Assembly (NCBI GenBank): GCA_965203635.1
Contig: OZ241903.1
Span: 682,001 to 746,000, forward strand
From: Aldehydirespirator sp965203635
Lineage (GTDB): Bacteria; Actinomycetota; Acidimicrobiia; Acidimicrobiales; Aldehydirespiratoraceae
Reading direction: 5' to 3'
DNA: 64,000 nucleotides
Numbering within the stretch: the stretch's first letter is position 1; every line of letters begins with the position of its first letter. Below the pieces are notes generated by a model. That model did no database searches and was not told the origin of the DNA. It worked only from the letters and a program-made list of their open reading frames with translations. Made by a program: the position numbers and the translations under genes. Below are positions 54,357 through 62,478 of this stretch, one piece after another.

Positions 54357-56057
54357 TCAGCGTCGAAGAACGTAGTGTGTGCCTCGCTTGGAGCCCCGTC
54401 GCTCCAACTGGCCGTCTGCAACTAGGCGGTTGAGTATCCGCACGGCCATCGCCCGATCGAGGCCGGTTCGAGTTCTTACGCTTGCATTGGTGATTGGACC
54501 CTTGCTCGCCATAGCGAGCACCTCGGCCACGAAGTCCCTTGGCCGGGTCCGTACGCCATCGGGACCAGCGAATCGGGTGTGGAGGCTGTAGAGGGTCCCT
54601 GAGTCAGTCCCATGCTGTTCAAGCAAGCCTCGGTCGCGGAGCCGATGCAGGGCTGCGCGGCTCTCTTTGACGCCAACTTCAAGTAGCTCTCGCGCCCGAG
54701 CGTTCGTCAGTGTTCTTCCTCTGACAGCGTGAAGCAGAAGCGTTGCGTCCTGGAGGCTTGTGCCGGGATCTGTTGACTCCCGCTCACCGACAGAGTACGG
54801 CCGAGCCCGTACTTGGTCGCTGCCTGCCAGCATCTGCCCGAGTAGCGCTCGCTCTGCGGGAGCCGCGCTTGAGCCGAGCCGCAGCGTGACCGTCACCGAC
54901 GAGTCGTCTGCAGCGAAATGGGGTGGAGGCATGAAGTTCAGAGCCATGTGTCGTTGCATGAGATCGACGCCCTGTCCGGCATCCTCGGCGACGCCGAAGA
55001 AACGGAGCGTGCGAATGACCAGGATGTTGCGCGGCACGGACCTCTCTGCGATGTCAGCCAGCGTGACCCCGCCTGGCAGAGCACCGGGGGAACGCACGAC
55101 GACCCGATCTGGGCGGATCTCGATGCGGACCGCTTCGCCGGTTGCGGCATAGGAGCGGTGCGCGACCGCGTTGGCAATGGCCTCCCTGAGGGCGGGATAC
55201 GGCAGTCGATGGAGTTCATGGCGATGGACGCCCACTGTCGCCATGTCGTAGCCAAGCTCATCCAACACGAACTCGGCGGATCTGTCGACCTGCTGCTGGA
55301 GCGGACCCCGGAACTCGGCCCGGCGGTCGTAGTTGAGGCCGTCGTCGCGGTATCGGAACACCTCCACGTAGGCCTTGCCGAGCACTGTGCCGGGATCAGT
55401 GACTAGATACAGCACTCCGGCGACGCTCAGCCGCTCGTCGTGGCCGGTGGCGAGCAGGAAAGCGTTATCTCTCAGTCGCTGCATCAGGAGATCCTGATCG
55501 CCTCCAATGTTCCACTCCCAGGCCGACGCGAGTTGAAGTGCGAGGTCGGCGTCAATCTGGTCCGTGGCCGCCTCGGTAGCCGTTGCTTCTGGAGCTCGCA
55601 CGAACCGGCGGGCTATGAAGTCGGCGAGTTGGACGCCCATAAGCGTGTGATTGGACGCGCCACGTCGTTCCTTGACTTGGCCGTTGCTCAGTTGGGCGAA
55701 CCCGTCTCGTTGGCGATCCACTCCGATGGCCACGAGGTCTCGGCCCGCTGCTTCGAGTCGGTGGATCCGGTATTCGCCAAGCCCTGTGACGGTAGCTAGC
55801 CGGTTATGGATCTCGACCTCCTTGTCGCTGCTGAGTGAGAGGCCCCTGATCTGACCCGTGTCGGAGACCCCGAGCAGGATCACTCCCCCGTCGGTGTTGG
55901 AGAACGCCGCCGACGTCTTGGTGATTCGATCGAGCGGGACCCCCTCCTTGAACTCAATGCGCTCGCTTTCGGCCGGAAACTCCTCCGCGAACCGTTCGGC
56001 ACTCAACTCCAGCTCAGGCGCCCGGGGGCACGAGGGGTGAAAGAGAGGATATGACAT
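54357..56057 (-). CDS. Schlafen AlbA_2-domain ATP-binding regulator
   Basis: 566 residues. N-terminal AlbA_2 domain (about 20-140: SERIEFKEG, AAFSNTDGGVILLGVSD), a GHKL-type ATP-binding region (about 290-400: LREAIANAVAHRSY, RVVVRSPGALPGG), and two C-terminal winged helices (about 430-480 and 505-560). Such proteins are putative transcription regulators often found in mobile and defence islands. ATG 56057 lies inside the upstream palindrome, suggesting autoregulation; a longer frame to 56447 is open but reads through IS-like debris. Confidence 0.8.
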   Translation of the reverse strand: MSYPLFHPSCPRAPELELSAERFAEEFPAESERIEFKEGVPLDRITKTSAAFSNTDGGVILLGVSDTGQIRGLSLSSDKEVEIHNRLATVTGLGEYRIHRLEAAGRDLVAIGVDRQRDGFAQLSNGQVKERRGASNHTLMGVQLADFIARRFVRAPEATATEAATDQIDADLALQLASAWEWNIGGDQDLLMQRLRDNAFLLATGHDERLSVAGVLYLVTDPGTVLGKAYVEVFRYRDDGLNYDRRAEFRGPLQQQVDRSAEFVLDELGYDMATVGVHRHELHRLPYPALREAIANAVAHRSYAATGEAVRIEIRPDRVVVRSPGALPGGVTLADIAERSVPRNILVIRTLRFFGVAEDAGQGVDLMQRHMALNFMPPPHFAADDSSVTVTLRLGSSAAPAERALLGQMLAGSDQVRARPYSVGERESTDPGTSLQDATLLLHAVRGRTLTNARARELLEVGVKESRAALHRLRDRGLLEQHGTDSGTLYSLHTRFAGPDGVRTRPRDFVAEVLAMASKGPITNASVRTRTGLDRAMAVRILNRLVADGQLERRGSKRGTHYVLRR

Positions 56058-56100
56058 ATTCGTCCCACAGTATATCGGCACTGAAACGAATGTGTCATAA
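56050..56100. repeat. Palindrome overlapping the AlbA_2 gene start
   Basis: Arms TATGACATATTCGT (56050-56063) and ACGAATGTGTCATAA (56086-56100) pair over 14 bp with one G-U. It covers the start codon at 56057 and matches the element at the other end of the gene. Confidence 0.78.
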
Positions 56101-56277
56101 TGAGGCTCCGGTGCGTAGGACCTCTTGGTGGTGCGCCGTGTGGGTGTCGGGATCATGTCTTGGCTGGTCAGGCGACGCCCTTGGTACTCGTTTCCTTCCA
56201 AATGAGCGCTCCACCCACTCCTCGATCTCCGGCAGCCACGGATCGAATAATCCGCTGCCGGCGCGCCGGGCCCACAC
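56095..56277 (-). pseudogene. Short degraded frame, transposase-like (uncertain)
   Basis: 60 codons with LFDPWLPEIEEWVERS, reminiscent of the N-terminal part of IS21-type transposases, then Arg/His-rich sequence that resembles nothing. No inverted terminal repeats found. Better regarded as debris. Confidence 0.3.
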
Positions 56278-56416
56278 CCCCAGCCGCCCGCACCGACGTG
56301 GGGTGCCTCGACGGATCTGCGCATCCTCTCGCAGCGCCTTGAGGGCACACCAGACCCTCCGGGAAAGCTGTGAACCTCACCGGGTATTGCGCAGGCTCCA
56401 GGAATCCCAGGGCGGT

Positions 56417-56629
56417 CTACTGCGGGGTGGCTTGTCTTGTTGTCCATGGTCCGGCGGCTGTGGAGTTCATGGCTCGTACTCGCACGTCGTAGGTTGTGCC
56501 GCTGGTGAGGCGGGCGATGCGCCTGGTGGTGGCGGTCTCGTCTGCGTATCTGGGCCGCGAGATCCAGCCGGTGGAGGGGTCGCGGCTGGTGGCGGTCTGG
56601 TCGGCGGCGTCTGTGGTCAGTTGGACTTG
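56417..56629 (-). pseudogene. Fibronectin type III tail fragment
   Basis: About 70 codons ending RLTSGTTYDVRVRAMNS...ATPQ and a TAG at 56417-56419: the last strands of an FnIII domain, with no start. It follows the dockerin-like fragment in another frame, so the two were joined by rearrangement. Confidence 0.55.
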
Positions 56630-56925
56630 AGGTGGATCTTGACGACTTCTAGGAATTGGGCGTAGGTGATCTTGGCGGTGAGCCAGTCGTTCTTGACCTG
56701 CTGGTATTCCGTCCCGTCGATGGCGCCATCGTTGTTGGTGTCGTAGCGGGCGGCGATGGGGGGCAGGCCGGGCGGGTCCTGCTGCGGCGGCGGTGACTGG
56801 CGGGTGATGGTGACGGTGTAGTCCTTGGTGGCGCCGCTCTCGGCGGTGACTCTCACGGTGATGGTGTTGGCGCCGGTGCTCAACGCGATGGCGGTGCTGG
56901 GGGTGCGGCTGGTGACGGTGTTGAG
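56617..56925 (-). pseudogene. Cadherin-like plus EF-hand (dockerin-like) tail fragment
   Basis: C-terminal 100 codons of a surface protein: ANTITVRVTAESGATKDYTVTI (cadherin-like beta sandwich), a proline-rich linker, and YDTNNDGAIDGTEY, one EF-hand of a dockerin-like module. Upstream it runs into S-layer-type sequence on the opposite strand, so it is truncated. Confidence 0.6.
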
Positions 56926-56928
56926 GTT

Positions 56929-57022
56929 GCTGCGGTTCCGAGCCGTTGCGGTACTGCCCGGATAAGCCGGTGACGCGCGCTCAGATGGCGTCGTTGTTGC
57001 GGAGGGCCCTGAAACCTGCCCG
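56929..57022 (+). repeat. Duplicated S-layer-domain segment, left copy
   Basis: 93-bp copy of 57113-57205 with one substitution and one inserted A near 57012 that shifts the frame. Confidence 0.75.
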
Positions 57023-57039
57023 AGGCTGAGCCCGCGGGG

Positions 57040-57213
57040 TTCGTCGACGTCGATGCCAGCAGTGTCCATGCGGCTTCGATCGATGCTCTCCGGGAGGCCG
57101 GGATCACGTCCGGCTGCGGTTCCGAGCCGTTGCGGTACTGCCCGGATAAGCCGGTGACGCGCGCTCAGATGGCGTCGTTGTTGCGGCGGGCCCTGAACCT
57201 GCCCGCCGACTGA
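57040..57213 (+). pseudogene. C-terminal S-layer homology domain fragment
   Basis: 57 codons then TGA: FVDVDASSVHAASIDALREAG and PVTRAQMASLLRRALNLP are the closing part of an S-layer/cell-wall domain as in the protein at 35370-36539. No start or ribosome site; a partial copy lies 184 bp to the left. Confidence 0.65.
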
Positions 57214-57288
57214 CCCCCCAACTGGTTCCGGTTCACGCCGCTCGCCAACCTCACCCGCCGCCCAGCCGGCACGGTCTGCTGCGGCTTC

Positions 57289-57375
57289 AGTTCATCCCTG
57301 CGTGTGCGGGGAGGGCAACTAGGTATTCGACGGATGTCCCAGTTCGTCCCGGTTCATCCCTGCGTGTGCGGGGAA
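57289..57375. CRISPR. Two-repeat CRISPR remnant, type I-E-like
   Basis: GTTCATCCCTGCGTGTGCGGGGA occurs at 57290-57312 and 57352-57374, 62 bp apart, which equals one type I-E repeat plus spacer. The repeat has the I-E hairpin CCCTGCGTGTGCGGGG. No further repeats and no cas genes in the window. The 180 bp to its right hold nothing that I recognise. Confidence 0.65.
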
Positions 57376-57556
57376 GGGGGGCAGTCCCGAATCCCACGCA
57401 CTAGTCGCCGCCGTCCGTGGTTCGAACCTCCCGAGACGGATGGGACTAGCCCACGAAGCGAGAATGGCGCGAGCGATGTTCCAGGATGAAGCTCGCAGCC
57501 TCCCAACGGCAGTCCACCGACCGCGGCCACCGACCGGTAGTCAGAAGTGGGGGATG

Positions 57557-58230
57557 TCAGTGATCGCCGTCCCCGTCTGAGGACGGCCCGCCGTGGAGCC
57601 GCCGGTACACGTCCTGGAACGCCGCCTCGCGGTCCGGCGGGGTGTGCTCCAGTAAGACGAGGTAGACCTGCTCCTCGGTTGGGTGGTGCTGGTAGTCCAG
57701 GTACCGCTCATGGAGCTCCCGCATCGCCGATGAGAAGGCGGCCAGCCCCATGGCGTCGTACAGGTGGGTCAGGAAATACTGGCCCAGGGCGTAGCCGCAC
57801 GGCTCCCGGAGTTCGCTGGGCTCCGCGAGCGCGGCGATGGTGGCGAAGCCGTTGTTCACGCACCACACCTGCCCGCATACTCGTTGCCCTCGAACAGGGG
57901 CACCTCGCCGTGCCAGTCCTCGGTGCCGTCCCACGCCTTCCGGTAGGCCCGAACGGGCCAGCTCCATGCCAAGCTCGGCGTCCTTCAGCCACACCTCGAC
58001 GATTGGCACGGCGGCGAGCGGGTACGGCGGATCGTCGTACCACGGGAGCAGCTGCGCCAGGACGGCGTGCGCCGTTTCCTCGGGGCTGGGAGCGGGTGCG
58101 GGTGTCGGTGTTGGCGTCGGTGTCGGAGTGGACGCGGCCGCCGGCGCAGGCGTTGACGATGGTGTGGGCGTAGGCGTCGTAGTGGGCGCAGACGCCGGCG
58201 CGGACCTTGCCCGGAGTCGTCATTCCTCGC
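57557..58230 (-). pseudogene. Frameshifted gene of unknown family
   Basis: Coding sense jumps between frames: a Thr/Pro repeat (TPTPTPTPTP) followed by ETAHAVLAQLLPWYDDPPYPLAAVP, then around 57870-57960 KAWDGTEDWHGEVPLFEGNEYAG, and finally QVWCVNNGFATIAALA to the stop at 57557. At least one single-base shift near 57870 is needed. The 5' part lacks a start. The organisation (lipoprotein-like linker plus a helical domain) suggests a dead surface or peptidase-like gene. Confidence 0.5.
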
Positions 58231-58333
58231 CCTCCGCCTCCCTCCGCTGAGGCCATCTGCGGGAGGCCCTCAGCGGGTGGGTCGCGCCCACGACGAGGTT
58301 CTCGTGACGGCGGAGATGCTGGCTCGGCTGCCG

Positions 58334-60070
58334 CTAGCGGGGGGCGGGGCGGTACTCGTCGATCGGGTAGATGCAGATGTTCTCGGCGCCGAAGGGGTGG
58401 GGTTTGGTGCAGGGATATTCGAAGCGCAGTGTGTGGATGGCGTCGGGGGCCTGCGTCTTGCCCGGTCGCAGCGAGAACGGCAGCATCCCGCTGGAGTCGA
58501 TCGGCCCCAGAGAGGCCAGCGTCGTGTAGATGTCGGCCCGTGTCGGGTTGTCGCCCGCCTGGTGGATGGCCCGCAGGGCTGTGCGCATGATGTTGCAGAC
58601 CCTGGCCACCATCCGCTGAGCCGACGATCCCTGCGACGGGTCTGCAGACTGGTGGGTGGCGCCTGACGGGCTGTTGGCTGCGTAGACGTCGTTGCACATC
58701 TCGTTGAACACCGGCAGCCGGTAGCCCTCGAGGCGGTACGCGCCGGTGTTGGCGTCGTCGATGATGAGGGCGCCGTTGTAGAGGTTGCCGGCCGCCTCGC
58801 CGCCGAAGGCCACGATCTTGGACGACACCAGCTCGCCTGCCTGGGCGTTGAAGTCCGAGGCGTAGAACTGCACGTCGCCGGGCACGAACCCCTGGTTGTG
58901 CATCTCGAGGATGTAGTTCGGGGCCGACAGGACGTTGAGGACGTTGAAGAAGACGTCGACGCCGGCCTCGCGCATCCGCTGCACCGACTCGATCGTGCCG
59001 GTGGCGCATGTCGTGCCGCCCTCGCAGCCGATCACGTCGAACACGGCGACCTCGACGCCTTTGGAGCTCAGCGTGTCCACCAGGCCCGACTGCACGGCCT
59101 CGTGCTCGCCGGGCGTGTCCGGTGCGGCGACGCCGATCGTCTTGCCGTCGAGTTGGCCGCGGTCCGCGAGGTCGGCCGCGAGCCAGCGCAGGCTCTCCTC
59201 CAGCGTCGGCGACAGCGACACGAGGCGGTCCCCGCCCCGGCTCATGAACTCCTCGCTCTGGCCCTGGACTGAGACGAACGCGGTCTCGTGCTGCTCGACG
59301 ATGCACAGGTTGGCCGATCCCTGGAAGCCGCTGGAGTTGAGCAGGATCACGCCGTGGTGGTCCTCAATGGCCTGGATGCAGGCTGCGTTGCGGTCGGCGT
59401 CCACCGTGGCACCGATCAGCGGCACTTCGACGGTGTGCAACTCGATCATGCGTCCTCGCACCCCGCCGCATTGTGTGTTGACCACCGCCGCGAACGTGTC
59501 GAACATCTCGGCCACATCGCCCACCGGTAGGGCGAAGCCCATGCCGACGGCGTCCTCCAGCGTCGTCCTCAGATGCACCAGCGAGATCGAGTCGGCCTCG
59601 ATGCCCGGGCCGGTCGCGACCCTGCCCGGGGCCGGGTCGTGGGCGTGGCAGAAGGCGTCGAGTTGCGCGAACGGGTCGCCGCTGCGGTCGAATGCGGCCT
59701 GGAACTCGTCGAAGATGCCGTCGCGGGGGTCGTCGAAGACGATCGGCGGCGGACTCCCGGGCTCGGCGGGTGCGGGCTCCTGGCCGTCGCCAGGATCGGC
59801 AGGGGTCTCACCGGAGTGTCCGGGCTCGGTGGCGGCCGCTTCCGTCGCGGTGGTCCCGGCACCGGGCTCGGCCTCCGGCACTGTCGTGGTCGCCCCGGCG
59901 CCGGGGGTCCGGTCTGCGCCGTCGGGCTCCGCCGCCGCCGTCTGCGGCGCCGCGGACGTGGACCCGGCCGCGTCTAGATCGCCGGGGTCCGTCGCCTCGC
60001 CCCCGCAAGCCGCGGCCGCAACCGCGATCGCAGCGGCCACCGCGAACGGGCGCACAGCCCTACGGGGCAT
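58334..60070 (-). CDS. Solute-binding lipoprotein (type I periplasmic binding fold)
   Basis: 578 residues: lipobox signal VAAAAC with Cys22, an 80-residue Ala/Pro/Thr/Glu-rich spacer, then a branched-chain-amino-acid-receptor-like domain (about 115-560; GVILLNSSGFQG, DGKTIGVAAPDTPGEHEAVQSG, GVDVFFNVLN, AFGGEAAGN). Six or more cysteines suggest disulfides. Permease and ATPase genes are absent nearby. ATG 60070. Confidence 0.82.
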   Translation of the reverse strand: MPRRAVRPFAVAAAIAVAAAACGGEATDPGDLDAAGSTSAAPQTAAAEPDGADRTPGAGATTTVPEAEPGAGTTATEAAATEPGHSGETPADPGDGQEPAPAEPGSPPPIVFDDPRDGIFDEFQAAFDRSGDPFAQLDAFCHAHDPAPGRVATGPGIEADSISLVHLRTTLEDAVGMGFALPVGDVAEMFDTFAAVVNTQCGGVRGRMIELHTVEVPLIGATVDADRNAACIQAIEDHHGVILLNSSGFQGSANLCIVEQHETAFVSVQGQSEEFMSRGGDRLVSLSPTLEESLRWLAADLADRGQLDGKTIGVAAPDTPGEHEAVQSGLVDTLSSKGVEVAVFDVIGCEGGTTCATGTIESVQRMREAGVDVFFNVLNVLSAPNYILEMHNQGFVPGDVQFYASDFNAQAGELVSSKIVAFGGEAAGNLYNGALIIDDANTGAYRLEGYRLPVFNEMCNDVYAANSPSGATHQSADPSQGSSAQRMVARVCNIMRTALRAIHQAGDNPTRADIYTTLASLGPIDSSGMLPFSLRPGKTQAPDAIHTLRFEYPCTKPHPFGAENICIYPIDEYRPAPR

Positions 60071-60304
60071 GCAGCCGGCCCCTATGTCGGTGCCGATGAC
60101 GGACGGGCACCAGCATCAGGCACCAAGTCTTGAACCCCGGCCGGGGGGCGGGCAAGCACGGATCTTCTGACGGCCGGGGCGCAGCCCCGCTGGCCCGTAC
60201 ACAAGCTTGTATATTAGCCTAGTTATCATCTATTACGTTCAGAGAATATACGCAAAACAGCATACGAATATGCAAATGACCATTCGAGCACTTCCGAGGG
60301 CGCG
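60071..60304. promoter_or_regulatory. AT-rich divergent intergenic region
   Basis: Between divergent lipoprotein and Rieske genes. Bases 60198-60290 are markedly AT-rich for this genome and hold palindromes ACAAGCTTGT (near 60200) and GCATacgaATATGC (near 60261). Likely the control region for one or both genes. Confidence 0.45.
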
Positions 60305-61450
60305 GTGACGGCCGGATTGGACGAGGCCCTAACGCGGCGGGCGCTCGAGTTGGTGCTGCGTGAGACGACCGACATGGCCGGCGAGGTGCTGCGCGTGCCG
60401 CTGGGGTACTACCGCGACCCGGCGAACCTCGAATCGGAGATGGCGCTGCTGCGGACGACGCCGCTGCCGGTGGTGCCCAGCGCGCAGATCGCGCGGCCCA
60501 ACGACTTCGCGGTGCGCTCGATGCTCGACACGTCGCTGCTGGTGACCCGCGACTGGGGCGGGGCGGCCCATGTGCTGTTGAACTACTGCCGCCACCGCGG
60601 CGCCAGGCCCGCGGAGGGGTGCGGCAACTCCGGCGTGTTCACCTGCCCCTACCACGGCTGGGTGTATGACCCGGCGGGCCGGCTGGTCGGCGTCCCCGGC
60701 GCGGAGGGCTTCGACGGCGTCGACCGCGCCGACCACGGGCTGGTGGAGTTGCCTGCCGAGGAGCGCCACGGCTTCGTGTGGGCCTGCCTCACCGCCGGCG
60801 CGGCCATCGACGTCGCCGCGCATCTCGGCCCGATCGACGACGAGCTCGCGCAATGGCGCTACGACGACTACGAATACCTCACCGCACAGCAGTTCGAGAC
60901 CGGCGTCAACTGGAAGAACGGGCTGGAGGCCTTCGCGGAGGGCTACCACTTCCCGTACGTGCACGCCGACAGCGCGATCGGGATGAACACGATCGGCAAC
61001 ACCGCCGCCTACGACGCCTTCGGCCGCCACCTCCGCCTGGGGATGCCCTTCAACGCCATCACCGCGCTGCGAGACGACCCCAGCGGCTCCTGGGACCCCG
61101 GCGACAACATGGGCATCGTCTACTGGGTGTACCCGAGCCTGATCCTGGCCAACAGCCCCTTCGGTGTGGAGGTCCTCGACATCCTCCCCGCGGGTGCTCC
61201 CACCCGCTGCGTGGTGCGCCACGGCTGGATGGCCCGCATCCCCGCCGCCGGCGAAGCGGACCGGCTCGGCTACCAGTCGCTGTATGAGCGGGTCCACTCC
61301 GCGGTGCGCGACGAGGACTTCGCGATGCTGCCCTCCTGCGGCGACGGTGTGCGCAACGGCCAGCACGACGCCATGGTCCTCGGACGCAACGAGATAGGCG
61401 TGCAGCACATGGTCCGCGTCCTCGCCGAAGAGCTCGGCTACGACCTCTAG
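60305..61450 (+). CDS. Rieske aromatic-ring-hydroxylating oxygenase, alpha subunit
   Basis: 381 residues. Rieske 2Fe-2S ligands Cys95, His97 (NYCRHRG) and Cys114, His117 (CPYHGW); mononuclear iron ligands expected in EGYHFPYVH. Needs a reductase/ferredoxin, not encoded nearby. GTG start without a ribosome site. Followed after 12 nt by a cupin dioxygenase gene. Confidence 0.9.
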   Translation: MTAGLDEALTRRALELVLRETTDMAGEVLRVPLGYYRDPANLESEMALLRTTPLPVVPSAQIARPNDFAVRSMLDTSLLVTRDWGGAAHVLLNYCRHRGARPAEGCGNSGVFTCPYHGWVYDPAGRLVGVPGAEGFDGVDRADHGLVELPAEERHGFVWACLTAGAAIDVAAHLGPIDDELAQWRYDDYEYLTAQQFETGVNWKNGLEAFAEGYHFPYVHADSAIGMNTIGNTAAYDAFGRHLRLGMPFNAITALRDDPSGSWDPGDNMGIVYWVYPSLILANSPFGVEVLDILPAGAPTRCVVRHGWMARIPAAGEADRLGYQSLYERVHSAVRDEDFAMLPSCGDGVRNGQHDAMVLGRNEIGVQHMVRVLAEELGYDL

Positions 61451-61462
61451 AGGAGGAATGAC

Positions 61463-61936
61463 ATGTCGCCCTCGCCGGTTGCCGCTGCGGCGGCTGCCAC
61501 CATCCACCGGGGCGAACAGGAGCTGCCCTGGGCCGACGCCGGGCACGGCATCGAGTTGAAGGTGGTGATGGTGCGCGACGACGACGCGCTATGGATCGTC
61601 CGCAACCGGTTCGCGCCCGGCGCCGCGGTGCAGACCCACCGCCACACCGGCCCGGTGTACGCCCACACCCTCAGCGGCGCCTGGCACTACCTCGAGTACC
61701 CCGAGGTCAACCGGGCCGGGTCGTTCTTGTTCGAGCCGGCCGGCAGCGTCCACACCCTCGCGGTGCCCGACGACAACACCGAGCCCACCGACGTGTGGTT
61801 CCAGATACATGGCGTGAACCTCAACCTCGACGCCGACGGCAACGTGGAGTCGATCACCGACGGGCCCGGCGTTCTGGCCGTCTACTACGCCCTGTGCGAG
61901 ACCCAGGGCCTTCCCCGCCCCAACGTCGTGACCTGA
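61463..61936 (+). CDS. Cupin dioxygenase (2,4'-dihydroxyacetophenone dioxygenase-like)
   Basis: 157 residues: single cupin with THRHTGPVYAHTL and AGSVHTL supplying metal-binding histidines. Family resemblance is to 2,4'-dihydroxyacetophenone dioxygenases, which cleave an aryl ketone side chain. AGGAGG lies 6 nt before the ATG. Cotranscribed with the Rieske gene. Confidence 0.78.
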   Translation: MSPSPVAAAAAATIHRGEQELPWADAGHGIELKVVMVRDDDALWIVRNRFAPGAAVQTHRHTGPVYAHTLSGAWHYLEYPEVNRAGSFLFEPAGSVHTLAVPDDNTEPTDVWFQIHGVNLNLDADGNVESITDGPGVLAVYYALCETQGLPRPNVVT

Positions 61937-62478
61937 CCGCCGCGATCTGAAGAGGCATCCCGCCGGCAAGACCCTCCACGCCCAGTCGGCGTGCGCATTT
62001 CACGGTGTGTGGTTCGTCGGTGTGCCGCCCGCAGTTGCATGAACAGGTGGTCGGGGGCGCCGGGGCTGCTGGCAGGGTCCCCACCATGGTTGAGCAGCCC
62101 CAGCAGACCCCCGACAGGGCTCGGGCCTTCCCCGGGAATATGAGCTACCCCGCGGCCCGCAGCCCGTCGGCTGAGATGGTGGCGGGGGGCCTGTGCGCCC
62201 AAGTCAGCCAAGGCTGCACAGAGCCCCCCGCTTCGGTGCTCGACCGTGTCACCTCGGGGGTGAGCCCAACAGGTACGAGTTGTCGGTCAACGGTTCGAGC
62301 ACCCTCCTTCGCGCCAGTCGTTGCAATCCTCGTCATCGACGCCCACGGCGACTAGCGCTCACCTCAACAGCAGATGATGCTAGATCTCAGCTATCAAATG
62401 CAAGTGATCCACAGAATTGTTGTGTGGATCAGCATATGGTCAGATGTTCTGCCGGGCCGGGTCGCCCGCGGGTTGGCG
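61937..62478. other. 540-bp gap, no convincing gene; one stem-loop
   Basis: Short frames exist on both strands but none has a recognisable domain, ribosome site or coding bias. TGATCCACA (62405-62413) / TGTGGATCA (62423-62431), a perfect 9-bp stem, is a probable terminator of the kinase gene on the right. Confidence 0.45.
62405..62431 (-). terminator. Stem-loop after the hybrid kinase gene
   Basis: Perfect 9-bp stem TGATCCACA / TGTGGATCA with a 9-nt loop, 48 nt past the kinase stop. Confidence 0.5.

Noticed and set aside
56058..56447. 130-residue N-terminal extension of the AlbA_2 protein
   Set aside because: It passes through the palindrome and debris with no domain; the AlbA_2 domain begins normally after ATG 56057.
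62005..62355. 116-residue frame between cupin and kinase genes
   Set aside because: No recognisable domain, ribosome site or codon bias like neighbouring genes.
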